The notes: generated by a model from the letters alone, not told the origin. A stretch of 6,836 bases of DNA from Phycisphaerales bacterium (GCA_011055475.1 DSDH01000084.1:1-6836), one strand, 5' to 3'; shown: positions 1-6,646, counted from the first letter of the stretch. Translations and numbers: made by a program.

Positions 1-14
1 CCGCACGGTGAATC

Positions 15-818
15 ATGGGATTGTACTTCAAAAGCCTGTGCAGCAGCAGCGGGGGTAACAGCCTTGTGCTGTGGACCGAGACGACCTGCATTGCGGTCGA
101 CTGCGGCTTTGGCAGCATGAAGCGCTGCCGCGCGGCCTTGGGACCCTATCTGGCCGAGCCGGGCCGCACCCGCGCCGTCCTGCTGAGCCACGCCCACACG
201 GACCACGTAAGCCACTACCCGCTTCGCGTGCTCGAACAACTGGCCGTCCCCGTCTACGTGCACGCCGGTAGCCGCGACCTGCTGACCGAGCGTCACTTCA
301 ACGGCCGCGGATTCGCCAGCCTGGACCTGCGGACATTCGAGCATGAGCCTTTTGTCATCGGCGATTTCACGATCCAACCCATCGAACTGGAGCACCATCC
401 CTGGTTTCCCACGTTCGGGTTTGCGTTCCAGTGCCGCGTGGGCCGCCGCCCTTACCGCGTGGTGACGTTGACGGACTTCTGCCGATGGGACACCCTGGTC
501 GACCGGCTGCAGGACGCCGATTTCGTCTTTGTGGAGTCCAACCACGACCTGGAGCTGCTCGAGCTGTACTACAACCCCAACAGCCGCTTTCACTCACCGA
601 ATCCGGATACGGCCCGGCTCCTGTGCCAGGCCCGCCGGCACAGCCGACGGCCGTTCGGCGGCGTGATGCTCGGCCACATCAGCCCGCAACGAAACCGCCC
701 CTCCCTGGCCCTGGAGGCCGCACAGACCGCATTCGCGGACAACGGTTTGGCCGTGGATTTCCCCCTGTATGCCGCCCCGCTGCGCGAGCCCTCAGAAACC
801 ATTGTGATCGCCCCCTGA
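15..818 (+). CDS. MBL-fold metallo-hydrolase, WalJ/YycJ-like
   Basis: A 267-residue protein of the metallo-beta-lactamase superfamily, probably a cytoplasmic metal-dependent phosphodiesterase or nuclease-like hydrolase. The metal-binding HxHxDH motif is seen as HAHTDH at residues 59-64, just after the beta strand AVLLS. Further likely ligands are H127 or H128, D154 in TLTDF, and H221 in GHIS. The N-terminus (KSLCSSSGGNSLVL) and the ESNHD motif (174-178) match the pattern I know from WalJ/YycJ proteins, and the length (about 260 residues) fits too. There is no signal peptide. The start is supported because the fold's first strand begins at once; the ribosome binding site (GGTGA, 3 nt before ATG) is weak. 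The next gene begins 8 nt downstream, so the two are likely cotranscribed. The exact substrate cannot be read from the sequence. Confidence 0.9.
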   Translation: MGLYFKSLCSSSGGNSLVLWTETTCIAVDCGFGSMKRCRAALGPYLAEPGRTRAVLLSHAHTDHVSHYPLRVLEQLAVPVYVHAGSRDLLTERHFNGRGFASLDLRTFEHEPFVIGDFTIQPIELEHHPWFPTFGFAFQCRVGRRPYRVVTLTDFCRWDTLVDRLQDADFVFVESNHDLELLELYYNPNSRFHSPNPDTARLLCQARRHSRRPFGGVMLGHISPQRNRPSLALEAAQTAFADNGLAVDFPLYAAPLREPSETIVIAP

Positions 819-820
819 GG
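817..820 (+). promoter_or_regulatory. Ribosome binding site overlapping the upstream stop codon
   Basis: GAGG lies 6 nt before the ATG at 827 and shares its first two bases with the TGA stop (816-818) of the MBL-fold gene. This placement favours translational coupling of the two genes and fixes the start of the release-factor-like protein. Confidence 0.5.
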
Positions 821-826
821 CCGGCC

Positions 827-1210
827 ATGCTCTCCTTTGGCGTGACCGAACGCAAGGCCCGTGAGCTGCTTGAGCGGATGCGGGCGTGTGGCCTGACCGA
901 GAACGACCTGCAGGAGACGTTCGTACGGGCGTCGGGGCCAGGCGGCCAGAAAGTCAACAAGACCGCGACGTGCGTGGTGCTCGCGCACCGCCCGACCGGC
1001 CTGACGGTCAAGATGCAAAAGGCCCGCACACAGGCCCTGAACCGGTTCTACGCGCGGCGGCGCATGTGCGAGTTGCTGGAAGACAAACAACGGGGCCAGG
1101 ACAGCCCACACGCCCGCCACGCCGCCCAAATCCGCAAACAGAAGGACCGCCGACGGCGACGCAACCGGTTCGGTCGCCACAACAACAATCCTTGCGGGCA
1201 GGAGCCATAG
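827..1210 (+). CDS. Small GGQ-domain peptide chain release factor-like protein
   Basis: A 127-residue protein with the catalytic core of class I release factors. The motif SGPGGQKVNKT (residues 36-46) contains GGQ at 39-41, which enters the ribosomal peptidyl transferase centre and hydrolyses peptidyl-tRNA. It lacks the codon-recognition domains of RF1/RF2, so it is most like the short ribosome-rescue or release-factor-like group (ArfB/YaeJ, mitochondrial MTRFR). The C-terminus is very basic (KQKDRRRRRNR, about 104-114). In ArfB a basic tail enters the empty mRNA channel of stalled ribosomes, and a similar role is inferred here. The start is chosen because a GAGG ribosome binding site lies 6 nt upstream and overlaps the stop codon of the preceding gene, and because a longer reading would run through that gene. 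True ArfB and other release-factor-like subfamilies cannot be told apart by eye. Confidence 0.85.
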   Translation: MLSFGVTERKARELLERMRACGLTENDLQETFVRASGPGGQKVNKTATCVVLAHRPTGLTVKMQKARTQALNRFYARRRMCELLEDKQRGQDSPHARHAAQIRKQKDRRRRRNRFGRHNNNPCGQEP

Positions 1211-1220
1211 AGGCCATAAT
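1192..1220 (+). promoter_or_regulatory. Possible sigma70-type promoter for the Tat TIM-barrel gene
   Basis: TTGCGG (1192-1197) and CATAAT (1215-1220) are separated by 17 nt. They match the -35 and -10 consensus at 3 and 5 of 6 positions. The -35 lies in the end of the release-factor-like gene. Transcription would start near 1227, leaving a leader of about 35 nt that contains the ribosome binding site. The weak -35 and the GC-rich surroundings make this tentative; readthrough from the upstream pair is the alternative. Confidence 0.25.
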
Positions 1221-1248
1221 GGCAAAGTGGAATACACGGGCCGTGTTG

Positions 1249-1257
1249 AAGGAGAGG
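1249..1257 (+). promoter_or_regulatory. Strong ribosome binding site
   Basis: AAGGAGAGG ends 4 nt before the ATG at 1262; its GGAG core ends 7 nt before it. It fixes the start of the Tat-signal TIM-barrel gene. Confidence 0.6.
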
Positions 1258-1261
1258 TGTT

Positions 1262-2209
1262 ATGAAGAAGCACAGGTTTTCCAGGCGACGATTTGTCGGG
1301 TCGGCGATGGCGACGGTGGCGGCTGTGAAGGCCCTTGATCTGGGTCAACCGCGGGCGCGTGCGGCCGAGCGGCTGCACCTGACGGGCAACGTGTACCCGT
1401 GGCTGACGTTCTATCAGCGCGAGGGCAAGGATTTCAACGCCGACCTGGACGCCGGGCTGGGCCAGGTCGCCGCGGCCGGGCTCGACGGCTTCGAGCCGAT
1501 CATCAACACCCCCGCGGACATTGACCGGCTCGTGCCGCTGCTCAAGAAGCATGGCCTGGAGATGCGGTCGTTCTACGTCAACAGCACGCTGCATGAGCCG
1601 GACGCCGCCGACGAGTCCATCGCCCGCATCGTGGCCCTCGCCGAGAAGGCCAGGGCGGCGGGCACGCGGATCATCGTCACCAATCCCAACCCCATCCGCT
1701 GGGGCGGCCCGGAGGCCAAGAACGATACGCAACTCCGCACCCAGGCCAAGGCCATGGAGCGTCTCGGGGGGGCCTTGAAAGACCGCGGACTGACCCTGGC
1801 GTATCACTTCCACGGCGCCGAGCTTGAACACGCCGCCCGTGAGCTGCATCACATGATGGTCGGCACCGATCCCAGGCGGGTCACGCTGTGCCTGGATGCC
1901 CACTGGGTCTATCGCGGGGCGGGGGATTCGGAGGTGGCCGTCTTCGACATCACCCGGCTCTATGGCCGCCGCATCAGCGAGTTGCACCTGCGGCAGTCGC
2001 AAGGTGGCATCTGGCAGGAGGCCTTCGACGGCCAAGGCGACATCGACTATGCCAAGCTTGTGACGATCCTGGCCGGGATGAACGTCAAGCCCCATCTGGT
2101 CCTGGAGCAGGCCATCGAGGACAAGACGCCCAAGACGATGACCCCCCTGGAGGCCCATCGTCGAGGCGCCATTGCCGCACGGCAGGTTCTGGCGCCCCTG
2201 ACCCCCTAA
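1262..2209 (+). CDS. Tat-exported sugar phosphate isomerase/epimerase-like TIM barrel
   Basis: A 315-residue protein of the xylose-isomerase-like TIM-barrel superfamily (AP endonuclease 2 fold). It begins with a twin-arginine signal (SRRRFVG at residues 7-13, then an Ala/Val-rich stretch and a likely cleavage site near ARAAE, about residue 36). It should therefore fold in the cytoplasm and act in the periplasm. Candidate metal and catalytic residues follow the usual barrel order: H182 and H184 in YHFHG, D212 and H214 in CLDAHW, H242 in ELHLRQS, and E282 in LVLEQ. Proteins of this type isomerise, epimerise or eliminate from sugars. In some clusters they work with DUF1080 proteins on 3-keto sugars, and a DUF1080 domain is encoded on the opposite strand here. 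It is not recognisable as a specific enzyme. Its TAA stop overlaps the stop of the convergent peptidase-like gene by 4 nt, with no terminator between them. Confidence 0.88.
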   Translation: MKKHRFSRRRFVGSAMATVAAVKALDLGQPRARAAERLHLTGNVYPWLTFYQREGKDFNADLDAGLGQVAAAGLDGFEPIINTPADIDRLVPLLKKHGLEMRSFYVNSTLHEPDAADESIARIVALAEKARAAGTRIIVTNPNPIRWGGPEAKNDTQLRTQAKAMERLGGALKDRGLTLAYHFHGAELEHAARELHHMMVGTDPRRVTLCLDAHWVYRGAGDSEVAVFDITRLYGRRISELHLRQSQGGIWQEAFDGQGDIDYAKLVTILAGMNVKPHLVLEQAIEDKTPKTMTPLEAHRRGAIAARQVLAPLTP

Positions 2210-2946
2210 CGGCTTGGTGTCGCGCCATCGGCTGGTGCCCCCCGGCTCGGGGTAAACGGCTCCGTCCAGAGGCGCTCGTGCATGCGATACGCCTCGGGGT
2301 CGTGCTGCTTGAGTTCGGCTCGCGTAAACGGGTAGAAATCGTTCGTGCCGAAAAACGCCTCGGCGGTCTCGGCGAAGTACTCCTTGTCGTTGTTCATCGC
2401 GTAGTGCTGACGCGTCGAGCCGTTGATGTGCAGCACCTTGTCATACGCACCGCCGGCCTTGGCCTGTTCATACGCCCTGCGGATCACCGGATGGCCGTGA
2501 CCGAGCACCTGATGATGATAGGCATGAGCCAGCTCATGGAACACCATCCACGGCTGGTCATGCGTCCATTTCAGGAAGTTCTCAGCCCCGGCCAGCTCCA
2601 CCGAGCCGGCCTTTTCGGGGTTGAAGCCATTGGCCCTGAGCCAGGCGGCGCTGGGGTGGTAGCACATGCACGGATGTTGTTCCGGGCGGTTCTTGTACTC
2701 CACCCAGATGGGCACCTGCCGCAATCGCTCCAGAGCGGGCGCGGGCACCACGAACGTGATGCGGTACAGGTGATTCTGCAGATGCCGCAACACCCGCTCG
2801 GCCAACGCGGCATGTTCATCCAGGAGTTCCCGGTTGACGAGCACGGTCCAGCCCTCGATGTGCCGTCGCTCATACCGGCTTGTAGGCGGATAGGGCGCTG
2901 GGGCCGCCGACCACAACAATACACTCAAGAGCAGCGCCGCCTTCAT
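2206..2946 (-). CDS. Secreted putative zinc metallopeptidase (HExxH)
   Basis: A 246-residue protein with a short Sec-type signal peptide (residues 1 to about 17, hydrophobic AALLLSVLLW). HELAH at 137-141, within the helix MVFHELAHAYHH, is a zincin active-site motif with two zinc-binding histidines and a catalytic glutamate. The region NDKEYFAETAEAFFG (186-200) offers E193 (or E189) as the third zinc ligand, as in gluzincin-type peptidases. It is followed by NDFYPF and a C-terminal helix rich in charged residues. It resembles uncharacterised planctomycetal HExxH proteins; the peptidase family and substrate are not known to me. The ATG lies in TGATG, sharing one base with the stop of the upstream 893-residue gene. 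A GGAGG ribosome binding site (2957-2961) sits 10 nt upstream inside that gene, so translation is likely coupled. It probably acts in the periplasm beside the lipoprotein. Confidence 0.82.
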   Translation of the reverse strand: MKAALLLSVLLWSAAPAPYPPTSRYERRHIEGWTVLVNRELLDEHAALAERVLRHLQNHLYRITFVVPAPALERLRQVPIWVEYKNRPEQHPCMCYHPSAAWLRANGFNPEKAGSVELAGAENFLKWTHDQPWMVFHELAHAYHHQVLGHGHPVIRRAYEQAKAGGAYDKVLHINGSTRQHYAMNNDKEYFAETAEAFFGTNDFYPFTRAELKQHDPEAYRMHERLWTEPFTPSRGAPADGATPSR

Positions 2947-5627
2947 CAGTACAGGCCCTCCATCTCGTCGTCGGCCTCATCCTCCGGACCGGGCACGATG
3001 CGCTTCCACACCAGGTTTCGCACGGCCCCGGTGGTCTGCCACGTGGCCATGCCCAGCGGGCGGGATGGCTCCATCTCGAAGCGCACACTCAGATGCCGAT
3101 CCGCGATGCGACAGTTGACCAATTCCTCGCCATCGATCCACGCCCGAATGCGACCCGGCGTGACGCGCACGCGAATATCATGCCACTGCCCCGTCTTGAA
3201 GCTGTAACTCGTGCCCGTCTCGTTGTTCGCCGCGTCATAGTAGTTGATACAACTGATACCCACGACCGTGCCGCCCCAGCCACCGCAGATCAGGCTGCAC
3301 ACCTGGCGGCCCACGGGGAACGTCAGACCGCAGAAGAAATCCTCCCCGGCCACCCGCATGCCCTGCAGCGTGATCTCATAGTTTTCGCGAAACAGCGGGC
3401 CGGTCCACGTGACCCCGGTCATATCGTGCCCCTTTTCCATCACGATCGCACCATTCTCGATGCGCACGTCGCTGCGTCCCAGGAAGGGGGTCTCGACCCA
3501 GTGCCCCATGGTCTCGCCGTCGAACAGGGTGATCTCCTGCGTCGCATCGGTGACCGCCGGCTCACTCGGGTCCGGCACCAGGCACATCAGCAACCGGGCG
3601 CCTCGCACCAGGACTCGCCCGCGCAGCAGGGCCGGATGCGAGAGGACCTCCATCGGCTCGAGCCCGAAGAGCGCGATCCGTGAGAGCACCGCGGGCTTGT
3701 CCGCCGCGGTCTCCATCAGGATCATCTCCCCGGTGACCGTGGTGATCAGCAGCCGGCCGTTTCCGGCGATGATTGAGACATAGTCCTCAAAGACCTCGTC
3801 CTCCCACGTCCACCGCGTCGCGAGCGTATCGGCGTCAAGGCAATACAATCGCCCGCCGGATGCCCCGAAGACCCAACCGCCGTACAAGACCGGCGTGTGC
3901 CCATCGGGCGCCAGGTCCGGGTTGACCGCGATGGGCTGCGGCTTGATCGTGCCATCGGCGGCGAACGCATATAGCCGCGTACCGTTGTTTTCCCTCGCAA
4001 CCAGGAGCTTTCCGCCTGCGTTGATCGGCGTCGCGGCGTTGACGTCCCCTTCCCGCGGCGGGACCAGCCGCCAGAGACGCTCGCCCGTGTCGATGTCCCA
4101 GCCGCCCAGGGAGTCGGCATCATACCCCACGATCTGCCGCCTGCCGCCGAAGGTCCCGACAATGAACGAAGCCTTCGCCGCGGGTCCGCCGGGCGTGGCC
4201 CAGAGGGTCTTTCCCGTATGCCGGTCCAGCGCCACGATGCTGGCGTATGTTTCCACCCCCTCGGGTGGGCTATTCTGCCCTTCGGGCCGCACACCGCCGG
4301 GATTAACGATGATCCTGTCGCCCACGACCAGTGGCGTCGCGCACACGCCGCCGGCGGGTACCGTGGCCCCGAAATCGCGGATGATATTCCGTTTCCAGGC
4401 CTCCCGCCCGTTACGGGTGCTCACACAGTACAGATCGCCGAAGGCACTCAACAGATATGCCTGGTCACCCACGATGACGGGGTTCGCCCGTGGGCTGTTC
4501 GTGCCCTCCGGGTCGCCCTGCGCCGCATAGCTCCGCGTCCAGATCTCCTCGCCGGAATCCGTTGAGATACCCCGCCAGATGTCGTTTTTGCCTTCTGCGT
4601 CCTTGTCGGCAACAATTAATAGCTGCTCCGTTGCCGCCAGGCCCGACCGCCCCGGCCCGCTCAGCGGTACCTTCCAGCGGTAGCGCGGCAGCTCGGGCAG
4701 CATATCGGGCACGTAATCGCTGACCGCATCCCGCCACGCGCCCCGCCAGTCGGTCCAGGGCACGCCAATCGAGGCCGCCGGGTCGCTGAGGCATACGAAG
4801 CCCGAGCGGCTCTCAAGGGCTTGGGCCAGCGCGGGATCCTGCCCGGCGTCAACCAGCGCCGCCACAAGCCGCTCCCGGTCCACGGCATCCAGCCGCGACG
4901 TGGCGAACACCGTGATGAACGGCACCGGCTCGGTGTGGCCGATCACGCGCAGGCTGCCCTTTTTGATCGTGCCGCGGGCCTCCAACAAGGGCAGGCAGTA
5001 GCTGCTGATGACCGTGGCATCGGCCCTGCCATCGACAACGGCCAACGCCGCCTCGCCGCACGTCTCGGCCGTCGTCACGTCATCGCTCGATAGGAAAATC
5101 CACTCATTGGACAGTGCCCGCAGCGCCGCCGCGTGTTGCTCCTCGGCATACGATGGCCCGAGCAGAATCTTGCGGTCCCGCAAATCCGCCAGCTTCTGCG
5201 CGGGATCTTCGGATCGCACCACGAACAATCCGCGCTGCGTCGTCTGCCCCTCCCGGTCGGTCAGCATGGCAACCGGACGCACGCGAAGGTGCGCCTGGGC
5301 CGCTTGGTGTTGGACGGTGGAGTATTGGCCGATGACCACGTCCACGGGCGCCTCGACTTGCGGCCGCACTGTTTCCAGATCGGGCGCAAACGAAAGTGTA
5401 ATCGGCCGGCCCAACCGCTGCTCCAGAAACGCCCCCAATTGTGCGTAATCCCGCTGACCGGAGCCGGCCTCTGTGCCTGCCGCAAGCGGATCAGTGACCA
5501 CTACGTGAAGGGTGCTTCCTGCACGGCCGTCGCCTGTATCCGGGGCCTTGCGACAGCCCCCCACCCCCAGCACCACAGCCAACACCACGAACCACCACAT
5601 CCAGCACCATCCACGTCCCTGGATCAT
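2946..5627 (-). CDS. Lipoprotein fusing PhnD-like, PQQ beta-propeller and DUF1080 domains
   Basis: An 893-residue predicted lipoprotein. A Trp-rich hydrophobic segment (about 9-24) ends in a lipobox-like VGGC with C25 as the lipidated cysteine. Residues of about 38-305 resemble PhnD-type periplasmic substrate-binding proteins (phosphate/phosphonate family): the opening strand STLHVVVTDPLAAG, VDVVIGQYSTVQ, LADLRDRKILLGP, and ALAVVDGRADATVISSY. Residues of about 315-685 form a PQQ-like (BamB/alcohol-dehydrogenase-type) beta-propeller with blade motifs such as DSGEEIW, RNGREAW, HTGKTLW and DTGERLW. Residues of about 698-877 form a DUF1080 (3-keto-disaccharide hydrolase, concanavalin-like) domain, from ITLFDGETMGHW to VRNLVWKRI, with GGWGGTVVG near its middle. 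The tail (880-891) is acidic. The start has an AAAGGA site 7 nt upstream. No ABC permease or ATPase lies nearby, so the PhnD part may sense or capture a ligand rather than feed a transporter. The three domains run in one unbroken frame. The combined function is unknown. Confidence 0.88.
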   Translation of the reverse strand: MIQGRGWCWMWWFVVLAVVLGVGGCRKAPDTGDGRAGSTLHVVVTDPLAAGTEAGSGQRDYAQLGAFLEQRLGRPITLSFAPDLETVRPQVEAPVDVVIGQYSTVQHQAAQAHLRVRPVAMLTDREGQTTQRGLFVVRSEDPAQKLADLRDRKILLGPSYAEEQHAAALRALSNEWIFLSSDDVTTAETCGEAALAVVDGRADATVISSYCLPLLEARGTIKKGSLRVIGHTEPVPFITVFATSRLDAVDRERLVAALVDAGQDPALAQALESRSGFVCLSDPAASIGVPWTDWRGAWRDAVSDYVPDMLPELPRYRWKVPLSGPGRSGLAATEQLLIVADKDAEGKNDIWRGISTDSGEEIWTRSYAAQGDPEGTNSPRANPVIVGDQAYLLSAFGDLYCVSTRNGREAWKRNIIRDFGATVPAGGVCATPLVVGDRIIVNPGGVRPEGQNSPPEGVETYASIVALDRHTGKTLWATPGGPAAKASFIVGTFGGRRQIVGYDADSLGGWDIDTGERLWRLVPPREGDVNAATPINAGGKLLVARENNGTRLYAFAADGTIKPQPIAVNPDLAPDGHTPVLYGGWVFGASGGRLYCLDADTLATRWTWEDEVFEDYVSIIAGNGRLLITTVTGEMILMETAADKPAVLSRIALFGLEPMEVLSHPALLRGRVLVRGARLLMCLVPDPSEPAVTDATQEITLFDGETMGHWVETPFLGRSDVRIENGAIVMEKGHDMTGVTWTGPLFRENYEITLQGMRVAGEDFFCGLTFPVGRQVCSLICGGWGGTVVGISCINYYDAANNETGTSYSFKTGQWHDIRVRVTPGRIRAWIDGEELVNCRIADRHLSVRFEMEPSRPLGMATWQTTGAVRNLVWKRIVPGPEDEADDEMEGLY

Positions 5628-5634
5628 CCGTTCA

Positions 5635-5640
5635 TCCTTT
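5635..5640 (-). promoter_or_regulatory. Ribosome binding site of the lipoprotein gene
   Basis: AAAGGA sits 7 nt before the ATG at 5627 and supports that start. It is the last of three closely spaced AAAGG units in the leader. A second ATG (5635-5633) begins a three-codon frame whose TGA overlaps the main start. Confidence 0.45.
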
Positions 5641-5682
5641 CCTTTGCCTTTCGGTCAGGGCCCAGCCCCCGGCGCAACGAAA

Positions 5683-5721
5683 CGCCCCTTGTCCCGAGCC
5701 GGTCGCCGGGCCCAAGGGGCG
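5683..5721 (-). terminator. Hairpin after the hydroxypyruvate isomerase-like gene, possible terminator
   Basis: A perfect 9-bp inverted repeat (5683-5691 with 5713-5721, CGCCCCTTG/CAAGGGGCG) encloses a further 4-bp stem (5693-5696 with 5707-5710) after a small internal loop. It lies 32 nt past the stop codon of the Hyi-like gene. In the minus direction it is followed by TTTCGTT, a weak and interrupted U-tract. It may terminate transcription, attenuate it before the lipoprotein gene, or only protect an mRNA end. It takes up much of the 126-bp gap between the two genes; I see no convincing promoter in the rest. Confidence 0.4.
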
Positions 5722-5753
5722 CCTCGTGCTGCATCACCGCCGGCCTCATCCGC

Positions 5754-6641
5754 CTAGACGTCGCAAATCTCCACCGCCTCGGTCAGCGAGGCCAGCTTAT
5801 CCCTCTTACGCGGGATGAACTCCTGGCCCATGTAGCCATCGAAGCCCGTCTCGACGATCGCCCGACAGATCGCCGGGTAATACAGCTCCTGCGTATCGTC
5901 GAACTCGTTGCGACCGGGCACGCCCGCCGTATGGTAATGGCCGATGTACTCGGCGGACTCACGGATCGTCGCGATGACATCGCCTTCCTGCACCTGCATG
6001 TGGTAGATGTCGTACAGCAGCTTGAACCGCGGCGAGCCGACCCGCTTGCACAGCTCCACGCCCCAGTGCGTGCGGTCGCACATGTAGTCCTTGTGGTTGC
6101 GCTTGCTGTTCAACAGCTCCATGCAGATGGTGACCTTCTTCTGCTCGGCCAGGCCCACGACCTGCTTGAGGGCGATCGCGCAGTTCTTGAGACCCTCATC
6201 GTCGTCCATGCCCGCCCGATTGCCCGAAAAGCAGATCACGTTGCGATAGCCCCATTCGCTGGTCGCCTCAATGGCCCGGCGGATGGCCGCCAGACATTCC
6301 TCGTGGTTCTCCTTACGGTTGAGCCCCTTGCCGATTCCATGCGTGGGCGTCATCGTGCAGATCAGGCCGTGTTTCTTCAGCGCGGGCCATTGATCGGGCC
6401 CGGCCAGATCGAAGCCGACCAGCCCGATCCGGGCCGCATGGGCGGCCAATTCGTCGAACGGGACACCGCCGTAGCACCACTGGCACACCGACTGCTTGAT
6501 CCGTCCCTTCTTCACGCCGCGCTCGCCCTGGGCCCGCGCCGGTGCGGCCAGGTGCGTGACGGCCGTCACCCCCGCCGCCGCCGTCGCCAGCCCGGCCACC
6601 ATATCCCGCCGCGTCATCCCCGAATCGCTCATATCTGGCAT
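5754..6641 (-). CDS. Tat-exported hydroxypyruvate isomerase-like TIM barrel
   Basis: A protein of about 295 residues in the hydroxypyruvate isomerase (Hyi) branch of the xylose-isomerase-like TIM barrels. Numbering is from the ATG at 6641. A twin-arginine signal (MTRRDMVAG at 9-17, Ala-rich core, cleavage near ARAQ, about residue 38) directs the folded protein out of the cytoplasm. Active-site candidates are E175 in CMELLN, D211 and H214 in YDIYHMQ, H235/H237 in GHYHTAGVPGR, and E274 in MGQEF. E175 and E274 correspond to the two catalytic glutamates known from Hyi. Classical Hyi converts hydroxypyruvate to tartronate semialdehyde in the cytoplasm; an exported version more likely acts on another keto-sugar or sugar acid. 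In-frame starts exist at 6656 (TTG), 6644 and 6641. The GGAG site ends only 2 nt from 6644 but 5 nt from 6641, so 6641 is preferred. Confidence 0.88.
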   Translation of the reverse strand: MPDMSDSGMTRRDMVAGLATAAAGVTAVTHLAAPARAQGERGVKKGRIKQSVCQWCYGGVPFDELAAHAARIGLVGFDLAGPDQWPALKKHGLICTMTPTHGIGKGLNRKENHEECLAAIRRAIEATSEWGYRNVICFSGNRAGMDDDEGLKNCAIALKQVVGLAEQKKVTICMELLNSKRNHKDYMCDRTHWGVELCKRVGSPRFKLLYDIYHMQVQEGDVIATIRESAEYIGHYHTAGVPGRNEFDDTQELYYPAICRAIVETGFDGYMGQEFIPRKRDKLASLTEAVEICDV

Positions 6642-6646
6642 CATAG

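Noticed and set aside
1..11. TGA at 9-11 as the end of an upstream gene
   Set aside because: It would fit a tightly packed upstream gene, but three codons are too few to support one.
590..2158. A 522-codon open frame on the minus strand
   Set aside because: It lies antisense to three well-supported plus-strand genes, crosses their boundaries and has no recognisable domain. Its length is explained by the high GC of the region.
2240..2252. CCCCG/CGGGG hairpin 31 nt after the plus-strand TIM-barrel stop, as a terminator
   Set aside because: The stem is only 5 bp, is followed by TAAACGG rather than a U-tract, and lies inside the C-terminal coding region of the convergent gene.
1888..3207. A 439-codon open frame on the plus strand
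   Set aside because: It overlaps the end of the TIM-barrel gene in another frame and then runs antisense to the peptidase-like gene; no family motif is visible.
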